Shown here piece after piece: positions 1-11,749 of a stretch of DNA of 64,000 nt; positions within the stretch are counted from its first letter, which is position 1, and the number at the start of each line of letters is the position of its first letter. The notes beneath the pieces were generated by a model that saw only the letters and a list, made by a program, of their open reading frames with translations, made no database searches and was not told where the DNA came from. The stretch comes from Curtobacterium sp. 9128 (GTDB lineage Bacteria > Actinomycetota > Actinomycetes > Actinomycetales > Microbacteriaceae), in contig NZ_LT576451.1 in NCBI RefSeq assembly GCF_900086645.1, positions 1,674,001-1,738,000 of the forward strand. The letters are read 5' to 3'. Position numbers and translations under genes: made by a program.

Positions 1-1
1 C

Positions 2-784
2 GTGCCGCTCTGGGGATCGCAGCTCCGCGGCTTCCTCGTGACCGACCTCGACAAGCCGATGGCGCAGGCGGAGAACTGGATCGGCGACAACGTCGACAAG
101 CGCTCCCGGATGCTCGTCGACGACGCGATGTGGGTGGACCTCGTGAACGACGGCTTCGCCAGGAACAACGTGGTCTGGTACTACAAGCTCGACACCGACG
201 GAGCCGTCGAACGCCAGTCGCCGAACGGTTGGAAGGACTCCGACTACGTCGTGACGACGGACTCGATGCGCACCGGCGGGAACTCCTCGACGGACGTGCG
301 CCAGGCGATCCAGAACTCCACGAGCGTCGCGTCCTTCGGCACCGGCAACCAGAAGGTCGACGTCCGGCAGATCAACTCCGAGGGCCAGGCAGCCGCCGAC
401 AAGGCGATCACGAAGGCCGCGGACCAGCGGAAGACGCTCGGCACGCAGCTCGCGGACAACCCGGCGCTCATGGCGGATGCCGGTACCCGGTCGCAGTTCC
501 GGGCAGGGCAGGTCGACTCCCGGGCGATGATCGCTCTCGGGCAGGTCCTCGCCGACGATTCCGTCCGGGTCGACCGGTTCACGCCGCTCACCGGCGAGGA
601 CGGCCAGACGTTCCGCCGCGTGGTCGTGCACACGTCGGACGCCGCCGCGGCGAAGCGCACCGAGGCCACCCTCGGGGCGATGGGCAGCGCGTTCCGCCCG
701 ACCTCGGTCGAGCGTCACGGCACCACCCTGACGGTCGTGTTCCCGACGACCGACCCCACCACGACCGCGGTCAGCACCTCGTGA
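2..784 (+). CDS. Membrane glycosyltransferase-like protein, C-terminal part (5' partial)
   Basis: The frame is open to the left edge, so the true start lies outside the window; the GTG at base 2 is only the first codon seen. About 260 residues remain with no membrane segment. The pattern WIGDNV, then LVDDAMWVDLVNDGF, then VVWYYKLD, followed by a WKDSDYVV stretch, resembles the extracytoplasmic C-terminal domain of actinobacterial ArnT/PMT-like glycosyltransferases, recalled from family knowledge. The next genes encode secreted and cell-wall proteins, which suits an envelope role. The catalytic membrane part is not visible, so the assignment is tentative. Confidence 0.55.
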   Translation: MPLWGSQLRGFLVTDLDKPMAQAENWIGDNVDKRSRMLVDDAMWVDLVNDGFARNNVVWYYKLDTDGAVERQSPNGWKDSDYVVTTDSMRTGGNSSTDVRQAIQNSTSVASFGTGNQKVDVRQINSEGQAAADKAITKAADQRKTLGTQLADNPALMADAGTRSQFRAGQVDSRAMIALGQVLADDSVRVDRFTPLTGEDGQTFRRVVVHTSDAAAAKRTEATLGAMGSAFRPTSVERHGTTLTVVFPTTDPTTTAVSTS

Positions 785-825
785 CCCGCGCGTCCGCCGC
801 CCGACCCCGCGGCCCCGCCGCCCCG

Positions 826-883
826 CGAGCGGGCGAAATACCCGGGCGGCTCCCGCGCACGACCGCGGTATCTCGCCCGCTCG
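826..883. repeat. Dispersed palindromic repeat, decayed copy
   Basis: The left arm at 826-846 begins CGAGCGGGCGAAATACCCGG. The right arm at 863-883 is an imperfect reverse complement with a few mismatches. The same arms recur at 13240-13297, 13324-13381 and 17005-17062. It lies between two same-strand genes and could also act as a terminator. Confidence 0.8.
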
Positions 884-956
884 CGGCGGGGGCGGCCCGC
901 GAGAACACACCCTGACCCGGAACGACCAGCACGATCCGACCCGAAGGAGCACCACC

Positions 957-1781
957 ATGCACACCTCCGCACACACCCAGCGCCGCCGCGTCGCCATCGT
1001 GGGCGCCCTCGCCGCGACCCTCGTCGCCGCGACCGTCGGCCTCGCAGCTCCCCAGTCCGCCAGCGCCGCCACCGACACCGGGTGGCTGCGCGTCGGGCAC
1101 CTCTCCCCGGACACGAAAGGCGTCGACGTCGAACTGTCGAGCCTGTCCGGCGGCAAGAAGGTGTTCGAGCTCGACGACGTCACCTACGGCCAGGTCAGCG
1201 GGTACCAGACGCTCGCGGCCGGCACCTACGTGCTCTCGATGCGTGCATCGGACGCGCCGGACTCCACGCCGGTCATCTCCACCGACGTGACGGTCCAGGG
1301 CGGCAACGCGAGCACCGTCGTCGCCTACGGCAAGAACAAGAGCCTGAAGACGGCCGCGTTCACCGACGACCTGCAGCAGCCCGGTAACGGCAAGTCGAAG
1401 CTCCGGCTCGTCCAGGCCGCGACGACCGCCAAGAAGGTCGACGTCACCACCTCGACCGGCACGAAGATCGCCACCGACGCCGCGTTCGGCTCGGCCTCGC
1501 AGTACGCGACCGTCGCCTCGGGCAAGTGGGACCTCGACCTGTCCGGCGGCGGGCAGACCGGCTCGGCGGACGTCGACCTCGCTGGCAACACCGTCTCGAC
1601 GCTCTTCGTGCTCGACGACAGCAAGGGCGACCTGACGGTCGTCCCCGTCACGGACGCCGCGGCCACCGCCGCGACGCCGACGGGCGGCGTCCAGACGGGT
1701 GGGGGCGGCACCGCCGCCGACCGCCCCGCCACGGACGCGGTCCACGCTGCCGTCGCCGCGATCCGCGCACTGTTCCACTGA
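957..1781 (+). CDS. Secreted DUF4397 domain protein
   Basis: The 274-residue protein has a clear export signal: a basic TQRRRVA stretch, a hydrophobic Ala/Leu/Val core, and a likely cut after SASA near residue 38. The mature part has the DUF4397 pattern of two beta-rich halves (WLRVGHLSPDTKGVDVEL near residue 42, then KLRLVQAATTAKKVDV near residue 145). The tail is rich in Gly, Thr and Ala, with no LPXTG motif. A good ribosome site (GAAGGAG) precedes the ATG. DUF4397 proteins are extracellular or cell-wall-associated and of unknown function. The sortase gene three positions on might suggest surface display, but no sorting signal is present. Confidence 0.85.
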   Translation: MHTSAHTQRRRVAIVGALAATLVAATVGLAAPQSASAATDTGWLRVGHLSPDTKGVDVELSSLSGGKKVFELDDVTYGQVSGYQTLAAGTYVLSMRASDAPDSTPVISTDVTVQGGNASTVVAYGKNKSLKTAAFTDDLQQPGNGKSKLRLVQAATTAKKVDVTTSTGTKIATDAAFGSASQYATVASGKWDLDLSGGGQTGSADVDLAGNTVSTLFVLDDSKGDLTVVPVTDAAATAATPTGGVQTGGGGTAADRPATDAVHAAVAAIRALFH

Positions 1782-1786
1782 TCCGT

Positions 1787-1840
1787 ACTGGAGGCCCTGA
1801 TCACCGCCGCCGATCGGCGAACGTGATCCGGGCCTCCAGT
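1787..1840. repeat. Inverted repeat with GGAGGC motif, possible terminator
   Basis: The arms ACTGGAGGCCC (1787-1797) and GGGCCTCCAGT (1830-1840) are perfect over 11 bases. They belong to the dispersed GGAGGC(T/C)CG family also seen at 16894-16938 and 31394-31435. There is no T run, so termination is only inferred. Confidence 0.65.
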
Positions 1841-1875
1841 CAGACCGACTCCCCACCAGCAGAAAGCAGGCCGGC

Positions 1876-3033
1876 ATGACCCGCAGGAACTGGATCCCCA
1901 TCACCGCCGTCGGCGTGGCCGCGGTGCTCGTCGCCGGCGGCATCGCCGTCGCCGCCGTGCACCCGTGGTCGGCCTCCGAGCCCGACGCCGGTGGCGCGTC
2001 GACCCCGACCTCGACGACCCCGCCGGACGGGAACCGCTCGGCCGCGCAGCTCCGCACCGACTTCCTGGACCGTTACGTGCAGGACGGCCGCGTCGTGCGG
2101 CTCGACCAGGGGAACGACACCGTCAGCGAGGGGCAGGCCTACGGGCTGCTCATCGCGTACGCAGCCGGGGACGAGCAGCGCTTCGGCGAGATCTGGTCGT
2201 GGACGAAGCGGCACATGCTGACGGACGACTCCTTGCTCGCATGGCGCTGGACGAAGGAGGACGGTGTCGCGGACGAGCAGTCCGCGAGCGACGCCGACCT
2301 CGACGCCGCGCGTGCCCTCGTCCTCGCGGGGGCGAAGTGGCAGGACGAGACGTACACGAAGGCCGGCAAGACGATGGCCCGCGCGGTGCTCGACCACGAG
2401 ACGGCGACGACCGACCTCGGACGGATCCTGCTCCCGGGGCCGTGGGCGGACTCGGAGCCGTACCGGTACGACGCCTCGTACGCGTCGCCCGCTGCCTACC
2501 GGGTGCTCGCGAAGGCGACGGGCGACGCGCGGTGGACGGAGCTCGAACAGGGCTCCAGCGCCGTGACGGCCGCGGTGCTCGAGAAGACCGACCTGCCGAG
2601 CGACTGGTCGCAGGTGCACGCCGACGGCAGCGTCGACCCGATGCCCGCCACCGGTAGCGACGCCCGCGTGCTGTACGGCTACGACGCGATGCGCATGCCG
2701 CTGCGGTACGCCGAGGCGTGCACGGCGTCGGACCGCAGCCTCGCGGCGTCGATCGCACCGACGCTCCGGCGGACCACGCAGCTCGCGGCGCAGCTCGACC
2801 TCGGCGGCACCGCCGTCACGGGGGACCGCAGCGCGCTGGCGTACTCCGCTCGTGCGGCTGCGGAGCAGGCAGCGGGCGCGACGGGAGCAGCGACGGCTGA
2901 TCTGCAGCGTGCCGATCGGACCGCCGCCACGACGCCGACGTACTACGGCGACGCGTGGGCGGCGCTCGGTGCGACCATGCTGACGTCCGACGTGCTCGGT
3001 GGATGCGGTACCGCCGGCGGGAGCACCTCGTGA
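1876..3033 (+). CDS. Exported or membrane-anchored glycoside hydrolase family 8 (endoglucanase-like)
   Basis: The protein has 385 residues. Residues 10-29 form one hydrophobic segment (signal anchor or signal peptide), followed by a Thr/Pro-rich linker. The catalytic part starts near residue 55. VSEGQAYGLL contains the GH8 general acid Glu (about residue 85), and IWSWTKRHM, LLAWRW and SASDADLDAA are typical of the GH8 alpha/alpha barrel. GH8 enzymes cut cellulose, chitosan or related beta-1,4 glucans; the substrate cannot be read from sequence. The stop overlaps the GTG start of the sortase gene, so the two are probably co-translated. Confidence 0.85.
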   Translation: MTRRNWIPITAVGVAAVLVAGGIAVAAVHPWSASEPDAGGASTPTSTTPPDGNRSAAQLRTDFLDRYVQDGRVVRLDQGNDTVSEGQAYGLLIAYAAGDEQRFGEIWSWTKRHMLTDDSLLAWRWTKEDGVADEQSASDADLDAARALVLAGAKWQDETYTKAGKTMARAVLDHETATTDLGRILLPGPWADSEPYRYDASYASPAAYRVLAKATGDARWTELEQGSSAVTAAVLEKTDLPSDWSQVHADGSVDPMPATGSDARVLYGYDAMRMPLRYAEACTASDRSLAASIAPTLRRTTQLAAQLDLGGTAVTGDRSALAYSARAAAEQAAGATGAATADLQRADRTAATTPTYYGDAWAALGATMLTSDVLGGCGTAGGSTS

Positions 3034-3731
3034 GCGGCGGGCGGCGTCGTGCCGAGCGAGGGACGTCGCTGGGCGCGCGCCTCGGTCGACGGTGGGTGGC
3101 CGTCGCGGCGGGTGCGGCGGTCGTCGTGGCCGCCGGGGCCGTCGTGACCGGGGTCGCCGTGGCCGCCGGGGACGACGCCGCGCCGTCTGCGGGGTCCTCG
3201 GCCGCTGCTCCGGGGGCATCGCCGTCCCCGGGCGACCGGGACATCGCGGGGTTCCAGGACCCGGCGGCCCCGGCGGCGCGGTCCGACGCGACACCGACCC
3301 GGGTGGCGATCCCCGCGATCGGCGTGGACGCCTCACTCGAGGACCTGCACCGCGGAGCCGCCGGCGAGCTCGACCCGCCGAAGGGCTGGGACAACGCCGG
3401 GTGGTTCAGTGACGGCATCGTCCCCGGGGAGGTCGGCCCAGCGGTCATCGCCGGGCACGTCGACAGCCCGACGAGCGCCGCGGTGTTCTTCCGGCTCGAC
3501 GAGCTCGTGGCTGGTGACGAGATCCACGTCACGATGTCCGACGGCAGCACCCGCACCTTCACCGTCGACCGCACCGAACGCGCCGCCAAGTCGGCGTTCC
3601 CCACGAGCGACGTCTACGGGTCGTCGCCCACTCCTGACCTCCGGCTCATCACCTGCGACGGCACGTTCGACACCGCCACAGGGCACTACACGGACAACCT
3701 GATCGTGTTCGCATCACTGTCGGGGCAGTGA
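3030..3731 (+). CDS. Class F-like sortase
   Basis: The start is the GTG at 3030, which overlaps the previous stop (GTGA); an upstream ATG would lie deep inside the GH8 gene. The protein has 233 residues: basic N-terminus, one membrane segment (about residues 22-46), an Ala/Pro/Ser-rich linker, then the sortase barrel. The catalytic His is in IAGHVDS (about 143) and the Cys in LITCDGTFD (about 209). In many class F sortases the following strand reads HYRDN; here it is HYTDN, so the usual Arg position looks substituted. Sortases join secreted proteins to wall or other acceptors, but no LPXTG protein is visible nearby. Confidence 0.85.
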   Translation: MSGGRRRAERGTSLGARLGRRWVAVAAGAAVVVAAGAVVTGVAVAAGDDAAPSAGSSAAAPGASPSPGDRDIAGFQDPAAPAARSDATPTRVAIPAIGVDASLEDLHRGAAGELDPPKGWDNAGWFSDGIVPGEVGPAVIAGHVDSPTSAAVFFRLDELVAGDEIHVTMSDGSTRTFTVDRTERAAKSAFPTSDVYGSSPTPDLRLITCDGTFDTATGHYTDNLIVFASLSGQ

Positions 3732-3777
3732 CTCAGCAGCCGAACCATATGTTGGACACCAGTCATCGAGGAGCAAC

Positions 3778-4572
3778 ATGAGCGAGACCCTGGTCATCAT
3801 CCCGACCTACGACGAAGCCGAGAACGTCCGGCCGATCGTGGCACGTACCCTCGCGGCCACGGACGACACCGTGCACGTGCTCGTCGTCGACGACAACTCC
3901 CCGGACGGCACCGGTGACATCGCCGATGCCATCGCGACCGAGACCGATCGGGTCCACGTGCTGCACCGCACCGTCAAGGACGGCCTCGGTGGCGCGTACC
4001 TCTCGGGCTTCGCCTGGGGGCTCGAGCACGGGTACGACAAGCTCGTCGAGATGGACGCCGACGGCTCCCACCACCCCGAGTACCTGCCGTGGCTCATCGA
4101 GCTCGCGGACACCAACGACCTGGTCCTCGGCTCCCGCTGGATCCGGGGCGGCGAGGTCGAGAACTGGCCCTGGTACCGCGAGCTCCTCTCCCGCGGCGGC
4201 AACCTCTACACGCGACTCGCGCTCGGCATCGCCGTCCGCGACGCCACCGGCGGCTTCCGGGTGTTCACCCGATCGGCACTGCAGCGCATCGACCTCGACG
4301 GCATCGCGTCGAAGGGGTACTGCTTCCAGGTGGACCTCTGCTGGCGGGCGCTCGAGGCGGGCCTGCGGATCGTGGAGACCCCGATCACCTTCACCGAGCG
4401 GGAGTTCGGCGTCTCGAAGATGAGCGGGAACATCGTCCGCGAGAGTCTGACCCTCGTCACGAAGTGGGGCATCGACCGGCGCCTCCGCGAGGTGCGTGCG
4501 CTCGCCAAGGAGCACAAGCCGCTGCCCTCGGTCCGGCGCAACGCCCACGCGGTCGCGAACCCCATCCGCTGA
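3778..4572 (+). CDS. ppm1: Polyprenol monophosphomannose synthase (GT2)
   Basis: The 264-residue GT-A enzyme begins ETLVIIPTYDEAENV and contains VLVVDDNSPDGTGD (nucleotide binding) and the metal-binding EMDADGSHHPE near residue 100. TGGFRVF and GYCFQVDL are typical of dolichol-phosphate-mannose synthase relatives. It transfers mannose from GDP-mannose to polyprenyl phosphate, feeding lipoglycan synthesis and protein O-mannosylation. There is no fused Lnt domain. A ribosome site (GAGGAG) lies just before the ATG. A strong hairpin follows the gene. Confidence 0.9.
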   Translation: MSETLVIIPTYDEAENVRPIVARTLAATDDTVHVLVVDDNSPDGTGDIADAIATETDRVHVLHRTVKDGLGGAYLSGFAWGLEHGYDKLVEMDADGSHHPEYLPWLIELADTNDLVLGSRWIRGGEVENWPWYRELLSRGGNLYTRLALGIAVRDATGGFRVFTRSALQRIDLDGIASKGYCFQVDLCWRALEAGLRIVETPITFTEREFGVSKMSGNIVRESLTLVTKWGIDRRLREVRALAKEHKPLPSVRRNAHAVANPIR

Positions 4573-4600
4573 CGGGGCTCCGCCCGACCTCCACGCGACA

Positions 4601-4639
4601 GCGACAGTCTCCCGCCGAACTCCGGCGGGAGACTGTCGC
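4601..4639 (+). terminator. Strong hairpin terminator after ppm1
   Basis: Perfect 17-base arms (4601-4617 and 4623-4639; GCGACAGTCTCCCGCCG and its complement) flank a 5-base loop and are followed by a short T run (TTTCG) on the plus strand. It lies between the convergent ppm1 and treZ genes. Confidence 0.85.
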
Positions 4640-4704
4640 TTTCGCGGGACGGCGGCGCGGCACGAGAGCCGCACGAGAGCCCCACGAGCGGCGGCGCGCC
4701 GCGG

Positions 4705-6459
4705 TCAGCGCAGGACGACGACCCCGCGGCCCGTGAACCGGACGCAGTCCGTCGCGACCGAGGCTGCACCGAACTGGTACAGCACCTCGCCGGTCGCGCC
4801 GGGCACGGGCACCTCGGCCGCGTCCTCGAGGAAGTTCACCACGACGTGCACCGGCGCCACGGTCGGCCCGAGCAACCCGCGGGTGAGCACGAGCCACCGC
4901 CGGTCCTCGCTGAAGCGGACGGCGTTCGCCTCGTAGCGGTCGTCGACGAACGCCTCGTCGGTCCGCCGCAGTGCGACGAGCACCCGGTAGGCCCGGAGGA
5001 TCGCAGCACCCCGCGGCGACGACACGTCGTCCCACGACAGCTTCGAGTCCTGGAACGTCTGCGGGTCCTGCGGATCCGGCACGGCGGACTCGTCCCACCC
5101 GTGCTCCGCGAACTCCTTGATCCGCCCTTCGGCCGTGGCCTTGCCGAGTTCCGGCTCCGGGTGTGACGTGAAGAACTGCCACGGCGTCGTCGCGGCGAAC
5201 TCCTCGCCCATGAAGAGCATCGGCGTGAACGGCCCGAGCAGGGTCAGCGCCGCCGCGATGACCAGTCCCTCGTCGGTGAGCGTCGCCGCGAGCCGGTCGC
5301 CCGCTGCCCGGTTGCCGATCTGGTCGTGGTTCTGGTTCGCCACCACGAGCGCCGTCGCGGGGGATGTCCCGCGGTCGATCGGCCGGCCGTGCCGCTTGCC
5401 ACGGAACGACGACCACGTGCCGTCGTGGAAGAACCCGTGGTCGAGGACCTTCGCCAGCGCCGACAGCGGGGCGAAGTCCGCGTAGTACCCGTTCGTCTCC
5501 CCGGTGAGGGCGACGTGCACGGCGTGGTGGAAGTCGTCGGACCACTGCCCGGCGAGCCCGTAGCCGCCGGCCTCCTGCGCCCGGAACATGACCGGGTCGT
5601 TGAGGTCCGACTCGGCGATGAGCGACAGCGGCTTCCCGACGAAGGCACCGAACGCCGAGGTCTCCGACGCCATGGCCTGCAGCACGTGCGGGCGGGTGGT
5701 GTCGCGGATCGCGTGCACGGCGTCGAGCCGGAGCCCGTCGACGTGGTGGTCGCGGAACCACATCCGCACGTTGTCGAGGACGTACCGTCGGACCTCGGGG
5801 TGCTCGACGTTGACCGAGTCGCCCCATGTGTTCGCGAGTCCCTGGACCAGGTACGGCCCGTAGAGCGGCAGGTAGTTGCCGCTCGGTCCGAGGTGGTTGT
5901 ACACGACGTCCTGGATCACGCCGAGCCCGAGCGCGTGTGCCCGGTCGACGAACCGGTCGTAGGCGTCCGGCCCACCGTACGGTGCGTGCACGGCGTACCA
6001 GGCGACCCCGTCGTACCCCCAGTTCCACTCGCCGTTGACCCCGTTGACGGGCAGCAGCTCGACGAACTCCACGCCGAGCTCGACGAGGTGGTCGAGCTTC
6101 GCGGCGGCGGCGTCGAGCGTGCCCTCCGGCGTGTAGGTGCCGACGTGCATCTCGTAGATCACGGCGCCGCGGGTCGGACGTCCGGTCCAGGCGTCGTCCG
6201 TCCACGAGAACCGTGCGGGGTCGACGACCTCCGACGGACCGTGCACACCCTCCGGCTGGTACCGGCTGCGCGGATCGGGGCGCACCGCGTCGTCGTCGTC
6301 GATCCGGAAGCCGTAGCGGGCGCCGACGTGGGGGAGCACCTGGTCGGTGCTCCACCAGCCGTCGGCGCCGCGGCTCAGCGGGTACTCGGCGCCGTCGACG
6401 ACGAGCCGCACCCGCTCCGGGGTGGGCGCCCAGACGGCGTAGCGGTCGGGTGCGGTCAT
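4705..6459 (-). CDS. treZ: Malto-oligosyltrehalose trehalohydrolase
   Basis: The 584-residue GH13 enzyme releases trehalose from maltooligosyl-trehalose. The start is the ATG at 6459, overlapping the treY stop by 4 bases. The N-terminal beta domain reads [17 protein letters not shown]. The barrel carries [10 protein letters not shown] (nucleophile Asp) and [10 protein letters not shown] (acid Glu), followed by the [10 protein letters not shown] motif. It is the last gene of the treX-treY-treZ operon and acts in the cytoplasm. Length is normal for the family. Confidence 0.95.
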   Translation of the reverse strand: MTAPDRYAVWAPTPERVRLVVDGAEYPLSRGADGWWSTDQVLPHVGARYGFRIDDDDAVRPDPRSRYQPEGVHGPSEVVDPARFSWTDDAWTGRPTRGAVIYEMHVGTYTPEGTLDAAAAKLDHLVELGVEFVELLPVNGVNGEWNWGYDGVAWYAVHAPYGGPDAYDRFVDRAHALGLGVIQDVVYNHLGPSGNYLPLYGPYLVQGLANTWGDSVNVEHPEVRRYVLDNVRMWFRDHHVDGLRLDAVHAIRDTTRPHVLQAMASETSAFGAFVGKPLSLIAESDLNDPVMFRAQEAGGYGLAGQWSDDFHHAVHVALTGETNGYYADFAPLSALAKVLDHGFFHDGTWSSFRGKRHGRPIDRGTSPATALVVANQNHDQIGNRAAGDRLAATLTDEGLVIAAALTLLGPFTPMLFMGEEFAATTPWQFFTSHPEPELGKATAEGRIKEFAEHGWDESAVPDPQDPQTFQDSKLSWDDVSSPRGAAILRAYRVLVALRRTDEAFVDDRYEANAVRFSEDRRWLVLTRGLLGPTVAPVHVVVNFLEDAAEVPVPGATGEVLYQFGAASVATDCVRFTGRGVVVLR

Positions 6460-8944
6460 GCGTGGCCCTCCAGGATGTCGATGTCGGCCTGCGCGTCGGT
6501 CTCGTCCGGCGCGGTGCGCGTCACGACCGGACTGGAGGCCCGGCTCGTCTCCGCCGCGTCGGTCGCGTCGGCGACCCGACCCGTCTCGTCGACGTCGGCC
6601 GCCGGGACGAGCAGGGCAACGGGGTAGGTGGTGAGCAGCTCGGACAGCGCGATGCCCCTGGTGGCCGGGACGAGCCTCCCGGTCAGCAGGTCCACGCGGT
6701 CGACGGGAGCCGGGTGGATCAGGGTGTCGCCCCATCCGCCGACCCGTTCCAGGCCGAGCGGCAGGCGGGTGGCGACGGTGACGGCGCCGCCGCGGTCGAA
6801 GGCGACCACGTGGTCCGCCGCGCTCCCGGTGGCCTCGATCGGCAGGTAGCGCGTGAAGAGCTCCGGCCGATCACGGCGGAGGCGCAGCGCCCTGGTCGTG
6901 ACGAGCAGCTTCGCGGCACCGTCGATGCCGATGGCCGGCAGCGTCTCGGGTCCGTCGTCGTCGGGCCCGTCGAGTTCCGCGAGGACGTGCCGGCGTTCGG
7001 TGTAGTCGACCGCGCGACGGTTGTCCGGGTCGACCAGGGAGCGGTCCCAGAACTCCGTGCCCTGGTAGACGTCGGGGACGCCGGGGGCGGTGAGCTGCAC
7101 GAGCTTCGTGCCGAGGCCGTTCGACCAGCCGGCCGGGTCGATGCGCTCGTCGAGCGTGTCGAGCAGCGCGACGACGGACGGGTCGTCGAAGGCGGCGTCG
7201 ACGATGGCGTGCATCCGTCCCTCGAACGCCTCGTCCGGCTCGGTCCACGTCGTGCTGTTGCCGGCCTCGCGGGAGGCCTTCTCGGCGTACGCGTGCAGAC
7301 GCTCCCTACTGGCCGGACGGGCGCCGACGATCGCCTGCCAGAGCAGGTTCGCGAACACCTCGTCCTCGAGCGGGGCCAGGGCGTGCAGCTTCCGGAACGT
7401 CGCGGTCCACTCGTCGCCGAGTTCTGCGAGCACGGCGATGCGGGCGCGGGTGTCCTCGTTGCGCTTCGTGTCGTGCGTCGTGAGGGTCGTCATCGTGTGC
7501 GGCCAGCTCGCCAGGCGCTCCCGCTGTGCGGCGTGGAACTCCTCGGTGCTCACCGCGAAGACGCTCGGATCGCCGCCGACCTCGCTCAGGGAACTGAGCT
7601 TCGCGGTCCGGTAGAACGCGGTGTCCTCGACGCCCTTCGCCATCACCATGCCGCTGGTCTGCTGGAGGCGGATCGCGGCGGGGTGGGTCGGGTCGACGAG
7701 CGCGGGGGCGATGCGGTCGATGACGTCGGCGAGGTCGGGGCGGGTCTCCGCCGCGAGCTCGAGGGCGTCGATGAGGTGGTGGGCGCCTTCCGGAAGGTAC
7801 GTGCGGTACACGTCGAACGACGCGATGACCTCGGCGAGGGCGTCGACGACCCGTTCGGTGTCTGCTGCTCCGGTTTCCTCGAGCAGGCGGGCGAGACGCT
7901 GCACCTCGCTGTTCAGGATGCCGTCGGCGATCCCGCGGCGGGTGTCGTGCGTCAGGCCCTGCCAGTCACCCGGCTCGTCGGCGACGGTCGCCCAGAGGGC
8001 TTCTTCGCCGCGGGGGTCGACGAACAGTCGGTCGAGGACGCCGAGTGCGTCGTACCCGGTGGTGCCGTCGACCGGCCAGCTCGCGGGGAGCTCTTCGCCC
8101 GGCTCGAGGATCTTCTCCACGAGGGTGTACGCGCCACCGGTGAGGTCGTGGAGGTCCTGCAGGTACCCGGCCGGGTCGTACAGCCCGTCCGGGTGGTCGA
8201 TCCGGAGCCCGTCCACCAGGCCGTCCCGGAACCACGCACCGACGACCGTGTGGGACGCGGCGAACACCTCGGGCTCTTCGACGCGGATCGCCGCGAGGGT
8301 GTTCACCGCGAAGAACCGGCGGTAGTTCAACTCGTGGTCGGCACGCTTCCAGTGCACGAACTCGTAGTGCTGGCGAGCGTGCACGGTCGCCACGTCGTCG
8401 CCGTCGTGCACCGTGCCGGGAGCGGTCGGGTAGGCGGTGGTGCCGACCAGGAGCACGGGTCCGGCGGTACCACTGGTGCTCCCGCTCGTGTCCAGCGTGA
8501 CCCCGTCGAGCAGGCGGTCGTCGAGGACCGGGATGCGGATCCGTCCGTCTCCGGCTGCCCAGTCCACGTCGAACGCCGTGGCGACGGCGGAGTCCTGCCC
8601 GAGCTCGAGCAGCGACCACCACCACGGGTTCACCGCGGGCGTTGCGACGCCGACGTGGTTCGGGACGATGTCCACCAGGACGCCGAGGCCAGCGGCGTGT
8701 GCCGCTTCGGCGAGCGCCCGGAACGCCGCGTCTCCGCCACGCTGCTCGTCGACGTGGGTGTGGTCGACCACGTCGTACCCGTGTGCGGAACCCGGCTCGG
8801 ACTGCAGCACGGGGGACAGGTAGAGCCAGTCCGCGCCGAGGTCGTGGACGTAGTCGACGAGGGCCGTGGCCGACGCGAGGTCGAAGTCGGGCGAGACCTG
8901 CAGACGGTAGGTCGAGGCGGGGACGCGGCGGGTGCGCTCTGTCG

Positions 8945-8948
<4 letters not shown>
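6456..8948 (-). CDS. treY: Malto-oligosyltrehalose synthase
   Basis: The 830-residue GH13 enzyme converts the reducing end of maltodextrins to an alpha,alpha-1,1 linkage. The start is the GTG at 8948, overlapping the treX stop (GTGA). The N-terminus reads [16 protein letters not shown], and [19 protein letters not shown] and [13 protein letters not shown] mark the family. The last 50 or so residues are an acidic, Ala/Asp/Thr-rich tail absent from the catalytic core. That tail contains a translated copy of a dispersed repeat at 6527-6542. Confidence 0.95.
6527..6542. repeat. GGAGGC-family short repeat inside treY tail
   Basis: A single copy (CCGGACTGGAGGCCCG) of the dispersed motif lies in the disordered C-terminal tail of TreY. 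It is translated in reverse as part of RASSPV. Confidence 0.6.
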
Positions 8949-11179
<2,231 letters not shown>

Positions 11180-11248
11180 GGGTCCTCCAGTGGTGGGTCT
11201 CGCCAAACGTATCCACGCCTCCCTGTGCTGTCCGCTGCACGAGCACTC

Positions 11249-11275
11249 CTGTGGACGAACGGCGCCCGTCCACAG
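11249..11275. promoter_or_regulatory. Inverted repeat in the treX / gerW-like divergent region
   Basis: Arms CTGTGGACG (11249-11257) and CGTCCACAG (11267-11275) are perfect over 9 bases in the 114-base gap between divergent genes. It could be an operator for either; no regulator is known. A TAGCCT element at 11281-11286 lies 7 bases before the plus-strand ATG. Confidence 0.4.
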
Positions 11276-11293
11276 CGGAGTAGCCTCACCGAC

Positions 11294-11617
11294 ATGGCCA
11301 ACATCGTCACGCAGATCGCAGACAAGGTGCGCCCGATCGGCGTCTCCACGAACTACGGAGACCCGGTGGAGGTCGGCGACCAGACCCTCATCCCGGTGTC
11401 GCTCGGGTGGTTCGGCTTCGGGGGCGGCGGGGACGGCGACGACAACGGCGGCGGAGGCGGTGGCGGCGTGGCCGTGCCGATCGGCGCGTACGTCCGTCGA
11501 CCGGGCAAGGACCTGGAGTTCGAGCCGAACCTGATCGCGCTCGTCGCCGTGAGCATCCCGCTGGTGTGGGTGACGGGCACCGTGCTCCGCAAGCTGATCC
11601 GCGTCCTCAAGAAGTAA
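11294..11617 (+). CDS. GerW/YtfJ family protein
   Basis: The 107-residue protein has the YtfJ-type core (DPVEVGDQTLIPVSLGWFGFG, from about residue 23), a Gly/Asp-rich loop (residues 40-55), a short beta part (VAVPIGAYVRRPG) and a C-terminal hydrophobic segment (LIALVAVSIPLVWVTGTVL) with a basic end. The family is named from Bacillus spore germination, but non-sporulating actinobacteria carry relatives of unknown function. The C-terminal anchor suggests the inner membrane face. Confidence 0.7.
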   Translation: MANIVTQIADKVRPIGVSTNYGDPVEVGDQTLIPVSLGWFGFGGGGDGDDNGGGGGGGVAVPIGAYVRRPGKDLEFEPNLIALVAVSIPLVWVTGTVLRKLIRVLKK

Positions 11618-11644
11618 CGCGCGCCGCGCAGCGGTACACTGCTG

Positions 11645-11742
11645 GGACACACACGGGAGTCCGGGATCGCCGGGCTGAGAGGGAGCGAGTGGCGCTCCGA
11701 CCGTCGAACCTGATCCGGGTCATGCCGGCGCAGGGAGGAGTA
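11645..11742 (+). promoter_or_regulatory. TPP riboswitch (THI element)
   Basis: The conserved parts are all visible: ACACGGGAGTCC, GGGCTGAGAGGG (pyrimidine sensor helix), then GAACCTGATCCGGGTCATGC and GGCGCAGGGA (pyrophosphate sensor helix). It ends a few bases before the ykoE start, and the GGAGGAG ribosome site follows directly, so translational control by thiamine pyrophosphate is likely. Confidence 0.95.
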
Positions 11743-11749
11743 CCAGCTG

